A stretch of 64,000 bases of DNA from Terribacillus halophilus. GTDB lineage: Bacteria > Bacillota > Bacilli > Bacillales > Amphibacillaceae. The position numbers and the translations under genes were made by a program. Below, piece by piece: positions 8,053 through 14,995 of the stretch. Below the pieces are notes generated by a model, which was not told where the DNA came from, made no database searches, and was given only the letters and a program-made list of their open reading frames with translations. The stretch lies in contig NZ_FMZB01000006.1 in the NCBI RefSeq assembly GCF_900101385.1, forward strand, positions 171,967 to 235,966. The letters run 5' to 3'. Numbering within the stretch: position 1 is the stretch's first letter; every line of letters begins with the position of its first letter.

Positions 8053-8529
8053 TTATTTGAGCTGTTTTTCAATTGCCGGCTTCATGTCCAATGGGCTAGT
8101 TTTGGGAGCAAAGCGCTCGACAACATTGCCCTTGGCATCGACGAGGAACTTGGTGAAATTCCATTTGATGCTTTTGGTGAATAGTCCGCTGGCTTGACTG
8201 GTTAGATGTTTATAAAGCGGGTGGGCGTCAGGTCCATTTACTTTCACTTTCTCGAACATCGGGAAGCTGACACCGTAATTGCGCTGACAAACAGCTGCTA
8301 TTTCTTTACTGCTGCCTGGTTCCTGATTCATGAATTGATTGCTCGGAAAACCAAGGATGACCAGGCCTTTCTCTTGGTATTCCTTATATAATTCCTGAAG
8401 CTGTTCCAATTGTGGAGCAAAACCACATTTACTGGCTGTATTCACAATGACGAGCACTTTGCCTGCGTAATCCTTGAGACTGACTTCTTTACCCTCTAAA
8501 GTAACGGCTGAATAGTCGTATACTGTCAT
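8053..8529 (-). CDS. glutathione peroxidase family thiol peroxidase
   Basis: A 158-residue GPx-fold peroxidase. Peroxidatic cysteine is Cys35 in NTASKCGFAPQ; the glutamine of the catalytic site is in GFPSNQFMNQEPG and the tryptophan in IKWNFTKFLVD. Bacterial members use thioredoxin rather than glutathione to reduce hydroperoxides (B. subtilis BsaA type). The start is ATG at 8529, preceded on the minus strand by AGGAGGAAAACGAT; a longer frame upstream lacks a ribosome site. It has no operon partner. Confidence 0.92.
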   Translation of the reverse strand: MTVYDYSAVTLEGKEVSLKDYAGKVLVIVNTASKCGFAPQLEQLQELYKEYQEKGLVILGFPSNQFMNQEPGSSKEIAAVCQRNYGVSFPMFEKVKVNGPDAHPLYKHLTSQASGLFTKSIKWNFTKFLVDAKGNVVERFAPKTSPLDMKPAIEKQLK

Positions 8530-8632
8530 ATCGTTTTCCTCCTCTGCAAATTCAATGTAGCATAAACCGTAAAGTAGCGATAACAATCCGAACTTTTAAT
8601 GGTAGAATATAGAAAAAAAGGGGGGTTATCCG

Positions 8633-9001
8633 ATGGAGTTTTTCCTGAAACAGCTTGATCATGTGCAGCTTGCCTGTCCACGCGGCAGCGAAGGGCAAGC
8701 AAGGGAGTTCTTTGGGGATGTTCTTGGTTTTGAGGAGATCGAAAAACCAGCCAATTTGCGAGCAAGAGGGGGTGTGTGGTTCAGCTGCAATGCTATTACT
8801 GTGCACATGGGGGTGGAAGAACCGTTTTCCCCGGCACGAAAAGCCCATCCAGCTTTTGAGGTGGAAGGACTCGCGTCGCTTAGGCGCCATTTGGGTGAAC
8901 ACAATATTTCTTTCATGGATGATACAGATCTGCCTGGGGCTAACCGGATTTATGTATATGACCCTTTTGGAAACCGATTGGAATTCTTGGAATGGCAATA
9001 A
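8633..9001 (+). CDS. VOC/glyoxalase family protein
   Basis: A 122-residue single vicinal-oxygen-chelate domain. It opens FLKQLDHVQLACP with the first metal-ligand histidine and ends with RIYVYDPFGNRLEFLEW, in which the last glutamate is a usual ligand; the two beta-alpha-beta-beta-beta halves can be traced. Members include glyoxalase I, dioxygenases and fosfomycin or bleomycin resistance proteins. Nothing here decides the substrate, so it is left as a general VOC protein. A GGGGGG ribosome site precedes the ATG. Confidence 0.85.
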   Translation: MEFFLKQLDHVQLACPRGSEGQAREFFGDVLGFEEIEKPANLRARGGVWFSCNAITVHMGVEEPFSPARKAHPAFEVEGLASLRRHLGEHNISFMDDTDLPGANRIYVYDPFGNRLEFLEWQ

Positions 9002-9028
9002 AAAAAGAACCCCGCAGGGTTCTTTTTT
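9001..9028. terminator. bidirectional terminator
   Basis: Perfect 12-bp AAAAAAGAACCC / GGGTTCTTTTTT hairpin with loop CGCA, shared by the convergent VOC and trhO genes. Confidence 0.95.
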
Positions 9029-9986
9029 AGTTTGCTACTGTTTCGTTTTCAAGTTTTGCAAGACGTTCTTCCACTTCTTCTTCAGTCAAGCCGTGTTCTG
9101 CCACGTACATGTTACGCGGGGAACGGCGGCAGCTGTCGGAGCAGCCGCGAAGATATTTGTGCTCATTCTCTTCAGAACAGATGATCTGGCGGTTGCAGGA
9201 AGGATCTGCACAATTTACATAACGTTCACAAGGCTGTCCATCGAAGTAATCTTTCGCAACGATGACATGTTCTGTTTGGTTGATCGGTACGGAAATGCGG
9301 GAATCAAAGACATACATTCTACCGTCCCAAAGTTTACCTTGTACTTCCGGATCTTTTCCGTAAGTGGCGATACCGCCATGCAATTGACCGACATCTTCAA
9401 AACCTTCGCGCACGAGCCAGCCGGAGAATTTCTCACAGCGGATACCGCCTGTGCAGTAAGTCAATACGCGTTTGCCTTCCAAAATATCTTTGTTTTCACG
9501 GACCCAATCCGGCAGGTCACGGAATGTTTCGATATCAGGGCGGATAGCGCCGCGGAAGTGACCAAGATCATATTCATAATCATTCCGTGCATCGAGAACA
9601 ATCGTGTTCTCATCTTGCATTGCTTCATAAAATTCATGCGGAGAGAGGTAGTTTCCTGTCATCTCGCGGGGATCTATATCATCTTCAAGACGCAGCGTCA
9701 CCAATTCAGGACGGTGGCGTACATGCATTTTCTTGAAAGCATGTCCATCTGCTTCGTCGATTTTGAAGACCATGTCCTCAAATCCTGGTTTTGCATGCAT
9801 CATATCCATATAAGCTTGTGTCTGTTCCACTGTTCCGGAGCAAGTACCGTTGATGCCTTCCTTCGCAACGAGGATACGGCCCTTAAGTCCAAGTTCCTTA
9901 CATTGCTTCAGATGTTCTTTGGCAAAAGCTTCCGGATCTTCAATATCTACATAGTTGTAATACAACAATACTCGATAATCACTCAT
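9027..9986 (-). CDS. trhO: tRNA uridine(34) hydroxylase, rhodanese family
   Basis: A 319-residue protein of the TrhO (formerly YceA/YbfQ) family, which hydroxylates uridine 34 in tRNA on the way to mo5U. The N-terminal acylphosphatase-like domain (residues 1-95) has [11 protein letters not shown]. The rhodanese domain (about 115-215) carries the active cysteine Cys178 in [16 protein letters not shown]. The C-terminal part has a cysteine cluster ([15 protein letters not shown] and [11 protein letters not shown]), typical of the long Gram-positive form. The start is ATG 9986, behind AGGTGG; a longer frame lacks a ribosome site. Confidence 0.93.
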   Translation of the reverse strand: MSDYRVLLYYNYVDIEDPEAFAKEHLKQCKELGLKGRILVAKEGINGTCSGTVEQTQAYMDMMHAKPGFEDMVFKIDEADGHAFKKMHVRHRPELVTLRLEDDIDPREMTGNYLSPHEFYEAMQDENTIVLDARNDYEYDLGHFRGAIRPDIETFRDLPDWVRENKDILEGKRVLTYCTGGIRCEKFSGWLVREGFEDVGQLHGGIATYGKDPEVQGKLWDGRMYVFDSRISVPINQTEHVIVAKDYFDGQPCERYVNCADPSCNRQIICSEENEHKYLRGCSDSCRRSPRNMYVAEHGLTEEEVEERLAKLENETVAN

Positions 9987-10102
9987 TATTTTTTTCCACC
10001 TGTCATTTATATTTGCAAGATACAAAATTAGGCGTCATGTCGTTATTCATACTCTTGCAATCAAATATTTTAACATGAATGGAAGTCCAGTACAAATGGA
10101 AT

Positions 10103-11071
10103 TTAAAACAACTTATTTTTGAAGTAATACCACATGCCAAAAGTGACCAATACAAGAAGGACACTGATGCCTAATGTTGTCCAGGGGCTGTCTTGGAATG
10201 GTATCGGCAGGTTCATCCCGAAAAATCCGGTCACGAATGTGAGCGGGAGCATGATTGTGGAAATAATCGTCAGGACGTTCAGTTTTTCCGCAGACTTGGC
10301 ACTGATGATGGAATAATACGTATCCAATGCACTATTCACCAAGTCACGGAATGTTTCGGTAGAGTCGACGATACGTTCCAAGTGATCGATCAAGTCGGTG
10401 TAAAAAGGTACGTTTTCTTCCTGGATATCGAATTTCCATTTGCCGTTCACATTCAGGAAGATGCGCCGCTGAGGCAGGATCACTCGCCTGATCAGTATGA
10501 TCGTCCGTTTCAAGGCGAGGAATTCCTCGGTTACCTCTTTGACGCCTTCGCTGTACATCTCATCTTCAAGTTCCTCAATCCGGATGCCGATTCGATCCAG
10601 AACCGGGAAGTATTCATCCGTGATGCCATCTGCCAGTGCATATAGCAAAAAGTCGGCTCCTTGGCTCATGAAGCGGGAAGAACGAGAGCAAATGGCATCC
10701 ATCTGGCCGAGCCAGCGAAGCTTATGCCTATGGATGGTAACGACATAATTCGGTCCCAAAAAAACATTCAGCTCTAGTGTCGTAATTTCATTATCACTTT
10801 ATTCGTTGTAACGCAGGGCGTGGAAGACGAAGAATTTGTATGCATCATAATCATCGACCTTTGCGCGCGGGCTGTCATGCAGGCAATCCTCGATCGCAAG
10901 CGGATGGAAATCGAATATCCCAGCTAGTTCATGCAATTCATGGGATTGCACGTCATAGGCATCGATCCATAGCAGATTATCCGGATCCTCCAAATGTCGA
11001 TTGCTGTCTTGCAAAGAAATATTCGTATGCATCGTGTCTGTATGATGATCATAGAGATACGTCTTAATCAT
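10103..11071 (-). pseudogene. corA: corA-type Mg2+ transporter interrupted by one in-frame stop
   Basis: Read on the minus strand, one continuous frame of 323 codons spells a full CorA-family protein except for a single TAA at codon 91 (10799-10801). Before it are 90 residues of the N-terminal domain, ending FFVFHALRYNE; directly after it the same frame goes on SDNEITTLELNVFLGPNYVVT through the cytoplasmic helices to the two membrane helices with the FGMN signature (GFFGMNLPIPF) and a basic C-terminus. A one-base change from GAA, CAA or AAA explains it. No ribosome site is clear for restarting downstream. It is probably a recent nonsense pseudogene; readthrough, suppression or a base-call error are other options. 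Confidence 0.85.
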
Positions 11072-11521
11072 GCTGCCACCCCTTTCGTTACGCTTATTCT
11101 TTCACAAAATCTATAGTCACTATAAAAAAAGGGGGTAAGGACTGTCAACAGGAATATTTCTTCTTCAAAGCGGGTATAGAAAAGAAAACCAACGGGGAAA
11201 CTGGAAGACAAATGACATGTTTGTCGGAATATTACTTGAAATAAATGACAATAGTCACAGGTCTTATTACATCTCCTTGTAAGCGGATTCTGCCAATAAT
11301 GTCAGTAATGTAAGCGGTTTTATAGGGCGTAGGTCTCATTCTTAACTTAATTTGGAGAAAAAGTTAGAATTGGCTTGCATTCTTATTGAAAAAAAGGTAC
11401 TCTTAAAGAGCAAAAGGAAACGGTTGAATAATCTTTACGATCTCTTTCACAATAAGTGGTGTAAAGGTATAACGATTCAATACCTGTACTTTTGTACTTC
11501 TATTGTAAGGAGGTCATTTAA
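11072..11521. other. 450-base intergenic region: corA upstream and csp leader
   Basis: There is no gene here. The right part (from about 11375) holds the csp promoter and a leader of over 100 bases. The left part holds two direct copies of TGTAAGCGG starting at 11278 and 11309, 31 bases apart. The second (TGTAAGCGGTTTTA) differs from the CcpA cre consensus at one position; no function can be assigned. Confidence 0.6.
11375..11403 (+). promoter_or_regulatory. csp promoter
   Basis: TTGCAT at 11375-11380 and TACTCT at 11398-11403 with a 17-base spacer, leaving a 5' leader of about 110 bases before the cold-shock gene. Long structured leaders are usual for cspA-type genes and mediate cold induction. 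Confidence 0.6.
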
Positions 11522-11719
11522 ATGACTGGAAAAGTAAAATGGTTTAACGCAGACAAAGGTTTTGGTTTCATCGAAAGAGAAGACGGCGACGACGTATTCG
11601 TACACTTCTCTGCTATCCAAGCTGACGGCTTCAAAACTCTTGACGAAGGTCAAGAAGTTGAATTCGAAATCGTTGAAGGCAACCGCGGCCCACAAGCTGC
11701 TAACGTAACTCGTCTGTAA
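11522..11719 (+). CDS. cold-shock protein (CspA/CspB family)
   Basis: A 65-residue single cold-shock domain. RNP1 (KGFGFIER) and RNP2 (DVFVHFSAI) are both intact, and the protein starts [17 protein letters not shown] as the Bacillus Csp proteins do. It binds single-stranded RNA and DNA and acts as an RNA chaperone and transcription antiterminator in cold or growth transitions. A strong AAGGAGGT ribosome site and a codon choice rich in preferred codons (GAC, AAC, TTC, CGT) point to high expression. Confidence 0.97.
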   Translation: MTGKVKWFNADKGFGFIEREDGDDVFVHFSAIQADGFKTLDEGQEVEFEIVEGNRGPQAANVTRL

Positions 11720-11737
11720 TATATCATACGACGACAG

Positions 11738-11772
11738 AGGCGCATTCTGGATTTTCCAGGATGCGTCTTTTA
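11738..11772 (+). terminator. csp terminator
   Basis: A 12-bp stem with two G-U pairs (GGCGCATTCTGG / CCAGGATGCGTC), loop ATTTT, then TTTTAT. Confidence 0.88.
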
Positions 11773-11797
11773 TCGTTTTTAGGAGAGGTGAGCGCTG

Positions 11798-12103
11798 ATG
11801 AGTCAAGAAGAGCTGTCTAGAAAAATCATCGAAAAGTATCAGGAAGACGAACGGATGATGATCCGGATATTCGTCCAGTGGTGTACGAATCATGACTTGG
11901 ATGCTGTTTCCTTGTACGAACAAGCCTATCCGAACCAGGGGAAAAACGAGGCTTTGTCGGAAGCTTTGGAAGATGTCCTTCCTAAGGAAGAAGCGTCCGA
12001 TATTTCGGATGAGATGGTATTGGAAGTACTGCAATTTTTCGGCAATGATGATTTGGCTTTCGTAGTCGCTTCTGCTGCACATAAAAGGAAGGGGAGCCGA
12101 TAG
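11798..12103 (+). CDS. conserved hypothetical protein upstream of xpt
   Basis: A 101-residue, acidic, mostly helical soluble protein with no signal or membrane segment. Notable pieces are RMMIRIFVQWCTNHDLDAVSLYEQAYP and DEMVLEVLQFFGNDDLAFVV; I believe similar proteins occur in other Bacillaceae but cannot name the family. It has a good ribosome site (AGGAGAGGTGA), and its stop TAG ends one base before the xpt ATG, so it is in one transcription unit with xpt. Its role may be linked to purine salvage only by that position. Confidence 0.7.
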   Translation: MSQEELSRKIIEKYQEDERMMIRIFVQWCTNHDLDAVSLYEQAYPNQGKNEALSEALEDVLPKEEASDISDEMVLEVLQFFGNDDLAFVVASAAHKRKGSR

Positions 12104-12679
12104 ATGGAACTGCTCGAAAAAGCAATTCAAGAAAGAGGAACCATCATTGGAGACACAATCGTTAAAGTGGATAGCTTTTTGAATCATGAGTTGGATACCT
12201 CCCTCCTTTATGAAATAGGGAAGGAATTCCAGCAGCAATTCAGGCATAAACGAGTGACGAAGATTGTAACAATCGAAGCGGGCGGTATTGCTCCTGCTCT
12301 AATGGCGGGGTTGGCTTTCAACGTTCCGGTTGTTTATGCAAAAAAGCAGAAATCGCTGACAATGAAGGGTGACGTATACTGTGAATCTGTTTATTCGTTC
12401 ACCAAACAAGTCTACTCGGATGTGACGATTTCAAAAGATAGATTATCATCAGAAGATCATGTGCTGATCGTCGATGATTTCCTTGCCAATGGGGAAGCGG
12501 CAGCTGGATTGATCAGTATTTTGAAACAAGCCGGTGCTGAAGTTGCGGGTATTGGAATTGTAATTGAGAAGAGCTTCCAAAATGGACGGAAACGTCTGGA
12601 GGAATTGGGGATGGAGGTAGTGTCCCTTGCGCGGATTGCTCGCATCGGTGAAGCACGGATAGAGTTTTTGAAATCATAA
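12104..12679 (+). CDS. xpt: xanthine phosphoribosyltransferase
   Basis: A 191-residue type I phosphoribosyltransferase, matching the length and start (MELLEKAIQERGTIIG) of Bacillus Xpt. The PRPP-binding motif is HVLIVDDFLANGEAAAGL (near residues 120-137), and the flexible-loop part is KKQKSLTMKGDVY. It converts xanthine and PRPP to XMP for purine salvage. In B. subtilis xpt is preceded by a guanine riboswitch and followed by pbuX; here neither is seen, and the gene is instead coupled to a small unknown gene. Confidence 0.94.
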   Translation: MELLEKAIQERGTIIGDTIVKVDSFLNHELDTSLLYEIGKEFQQQFRHKRVTKIVTIEAGGIAPALMAGLAFNVPVVYAKKQKSLTMKGDVYCESVYSFTKQVYSDVTISKDRLSSEDHVLIVDDFLANGEAAAGLISILKQAGAEVAGIGIVIEKSFQNGRKRLEELGMEVVSLARIARIGEARIEFLKS

Positions 12680-12706
12680 AATCATAATGTGATAGGATGA
12701 TAGTCT

Positions 12707-13609
12707 TTGGCTTACATATTGACATTATTGCCGATATTCGGCATTTTTCTTCTTGGCTTCATCGGGCAGAAACTGCTGAAGTTCGACATCAGAAGCATCT
12801 CGAAGATGTCGGTTTATCTGCTGTCGCCGGTATTGGCTTTCCAAACATTCTTTGAGAATCGTCTGAGTGTGGATTATATTTATCTGGCCATTTTCGTAGT
12901 GGGGATATGTCTGGCACTCGTTTTGATTTGTTATATCATCAGTTTGCTGCGAGGGTATGATCGCCAGGATACATACAGTTTGATGCTTGGTGCTTCCTTC
13001 ATGAACAATGGAAACTACGGAACGCCGCTCGTATTGTTCGTTTTCGGTGCAGCGGGTTTTGATTATGCGGTCATCCTGCTTGTCTTGCAGCAGCTTGTCA
13101 TGGTTACAATCGGCGTCTTCATCGCAGCTAAAGGAGGCGGTGCTGCGTTATCGGTCCGTGGTACGTTCTTGTCAGTCTTGAAGATTCCGATCATTTATGG
13201 AGCTTTGCTTGGTATCTTGTTCCAGACTTTATCCATACCGCTTAGCGGACCGGTTACCGAAGCCGTTCATCTCGTAGCTGATGCAGCGATTCCTACCGTC
13301 ATGATCGTGCTTGGTATGCAGCTGGCTAATATTTCATTGAAATCCTTTGAATACGAGCGTCTTACTTATGCGCTCGTACTGAAGCTGCTTGTTTCACCGG
13401 CAATCGCGTACCTTTTCACCTTATTCCTCCCGGTCGACGATATGGTGAAACAGATCATGATCTTGGTAGCTGCCATGCCGACGGCTGCAAACACGACGCT
13501 TTATGCACTTGAATTCGGTGCCAAACCAGCTTATGTATCAAGTGCAACCTTGATCAGCACGCTTCTCAGTCTTATCACCTTGCCGCTCTTATTATATATA
13601 CTTATATAA
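12707..13609 (+). CDS. AEC family transporter
   Basis: A 300-residue membrane protein of the auxin efflux carrier/malate permease (AEC) family with ten hydrophobic segments in two inverted halves of five. Typical pieces are PIFGIFLLGFIGQKL at the start, GASFMNNGNYGTPLV (the NxGxYGxP crossover signature) and AAMPTAANTTLYALEFG near the end. Bacterial members export or import organic acids or similar anions; the substrate is unknown. The start is TTG at 12707, behind a modest AGGATGA. It may be in one transcript with xpt, 27 bases upstream. Confidence 0.85.
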   Translation: MAYILTLLPIFGIFLLGFIGQKLLKFDIRSISKMSVYLLSPVLAFQTFFENRLSVDYIYLAIFVVGICLALVLICYIISLLRGYDRQDTYSLMLGASFMNNGNYGTPLVLFVFGAAGFDYAVILLVLQQLVMVTIGVFIAAKGGGAALSVRGTFLSVLKIPIIYGALLGILFQTLSIPLSGPVTEAVHLVADAAIPTVMIVLGMQLANISLKSFEYERLTYALVLKLLVSPAIAYLFTLFLPVDDMVKQIMILVAAMPTAANTTLYALEFGAKPAYVSSATLISTLLSLITLPLLLYILI

Positions 13610-13633
13610 AGAGGCCAGTTTCCTGGCCTCTTT
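13608..13633. terminator. bidirectional terminator
   Basis: AAAGAGGCCAG / CTGGCCTCTTT perfect 11-bp stem with a 4-base loop between convergent genes. Confidence 0.93.
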
Positions 13634-13635
13634 GC

Positions 13636-14514
13636 TCATGCTTTTTTCGTAAATAGTTTGATCAGAGCTTGTGTGCCGAGGTCTCCGTCGCCGTTTTCGG
13701 CCAGGCGTTCATATAACGAAAGGCTTAATTCCAATCCGGGAGTCATCAAGCCCATTTCTTTGGCGGCTTCCAGGGCAAGCAACATGTCCTTGATAAAGTG
13801 CTTTACATAAAAGCCGGGATCATAATCTCCTTTGATCATTCGAGGGGCAAGATTGCTCAAGCTGAAACTGCCGGCAGCGCCTGTCGTAATAGACTGAAGC
13901 ACCTTCGAAGGATCCATGCCGGCATATTCCGCATAGGAAATCGCTTCACAAACCCCGACCATATTGCTTGCAATCGTCACTTGGTTGATCAGCTTCGTAT
14001 GCTGTCCGAAACCGGCAGGACCTTGAAGGATGATATTCTCCCCCATTGCCTCGAAAATCGGCAGTACAGCTTGGAATGCCTCTTCTTCACCGCCGACCAT
14101 GATGGCGAGTTTGCCGTTCTTGGCGCCGACATCTCCGCCTGAGACAGGAGCATCCAAGGCGAATATTCCCTTAGCTTTTGCAGCAGTATGAATTTCTTCT
14201 GCAAGGGCCGGTCTGGAAGTTGTCATATCGATTGCGTATGTACCGGACTTCGCGTGCTGTAGAATACCGCTTTCGCCAAAGTAAACTTCTTGCACATCAC
14301 TTGGATAGCCGACCATCGTGATGACGGCATCCACACTGGCTGCAAGGCTTGCTGGTGTATCGTGCCAAACTGCCCCAGCATCGATCAATTCTTCCGCTTT
14401 CGCTTTCGTCCTCGTGTAGACAGCCAATTCAAAACCAGCCTGCATCAAGTTGCGGCTCATGCTCTTGCCCATGACCCCCGTGCCGATGAAACCGACCTTT
14501 TTAATGGTTCCCAT
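13636..14514 (-). CDS. 3-hydroxyisobutyrate dehydrogenase-family oxidoreductase (YkwC-like)
   Basis: A 292-residue beta-hydroxyacid dehydrogenase. The NAD(P)-binding motif is VGFIGTGVMGKSM at residues 7-19, the substrate motif is DAPVSGGDVGAKNGKLAIMVGG, and the catalytic lysine lies in GFGQHTKLINQ. The C-terminal helical domain contains SLSNLAPRM and VKHFIKDM. The whole protein lines up from memory with B. subtilis YkwC. It oxidises a 3-hydroxyacid, perhaps 3-hydroxyisobutyrate or tartronate semialdehyde; the true substrate is not known. Ribosome site GGAGGGATAAT lies on the minus strand before the ATG. Confidence 0.9.
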   Translation of the reverse strand: MGTIKKVGFIGTGVMGKSMSRNLMQAGFELAVYTRTKAKAEELIDAGAVWHDTPASLAASVDAVITMVGYPSDVQEVYFGESGILQHAKSGTYAIDMTTSRPALAEEIHTAAKAKGIFALDAPVSGGDVGAKNGKLAIMVGGEEEAFQAVLPIFEAMGENIILQGPAGFGQHTKLINQVTIASNMVGVCEAISYAEYAGMDPSKVLQSITTGAAGSFSLSNLAPRMIKGDYDPGFYVKHFIKDMLLALEAAKEMGLMTPGLELSLSLYERLAENGDGDLGTQALIKLFTKKA

Positions 14515-14995
14515 ATTATCCCTCCTTTGAATCTGTTTTCATCGTACCGCTAAGATGCAGGAATGTCGAGTGGGGTGATATTTTGACTCAAAATCACAAA
14601 CATTTTTTCGCTAGGAAAAAACCTCGAAAGATGGCAGTTTCCGTTCTAAGATAGATTGTGAAATGAAGCTTGTGATCAAAGTAGAGATTGAAAGAGCCGG
14701 GGATGTATGGTAAAGTTTTTATACAACATCTTGTTAGTTCAGACATGAATCAATACTATATATAGTTTCGAAGGCGAGCAAGCCGGGTATCGACAGGTAG
14801 ATGAAGAAATCGCTTTATCAGCCTGATAGACAGTGTTCTGTGACACTTTTTATTTGTCGATTCTGATCTAAGTTACTACTGTATCTAGTAGGACGGACAG
14901 AAGAGACACCTTCCTGGTAGTTGCTCACTTTGTGCGTTTAGGGGAAAGAAAAGTACTTACAATCACACCTGTATTTTGGAGGAGGAAGTTTCAAC
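14515..14995. other. 480-base intergenic region before nrdA
   Basis: No gene is seen. Present are a perfect palindrome ACTATATATAGT at 14755-14766, a related imperfect one ACTGTATCTAGT at 14878-14889, and a small hairpin AGTGT / ACACT followed by TTTTATTT near 14832-14854 that could be an attenuator. The last 20 bases carry GGAGGAGG, the nrdA ribosome site. Confidence 0.6.
14755..14766. promoter_or_regulatory. candidate NrdR box
   Basis: ACTATATATAGT is a perfect 12-base palindrome whose core CTATATATAG fits the NrdR-box core CWATATATWG. NrdR represses ribonucleotide reductase genes, and nrdA starts 230 bases downstream. Boxes normally come in pairs about 31 bases apart; here the only second match (ACTGTATCTAGT) is 123 bases away, which lowers confidence. 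Confidence 0.4.

Noticed and set aside
8655..10031. Long open plus-strand frame of 458 codons opposite the VOC end and trhO
   Set aside because: It has no ribosome site, crosses a strong terminator hairpin, and lies antisense to the well-conserved trhO; it is a shadow frame.
11700..12103. Purine riboswitch before xpt
   Set aside because: No guanine-riboswitch core is seen upstream of the gene pair.
11477..12247. Minus-strand open frame of 256 codons across csp and the gene before xpt
   Set aside because: Antisense to two good genes, runs through the csp terminator, no family resemblance.
14832..14854. Cobalamin or other riboswitch before nrdA
   Set aside because: The long leader suggested it, but no B12-box or other conserved riboswitch core is present; only a weak 5-bp hairpin.
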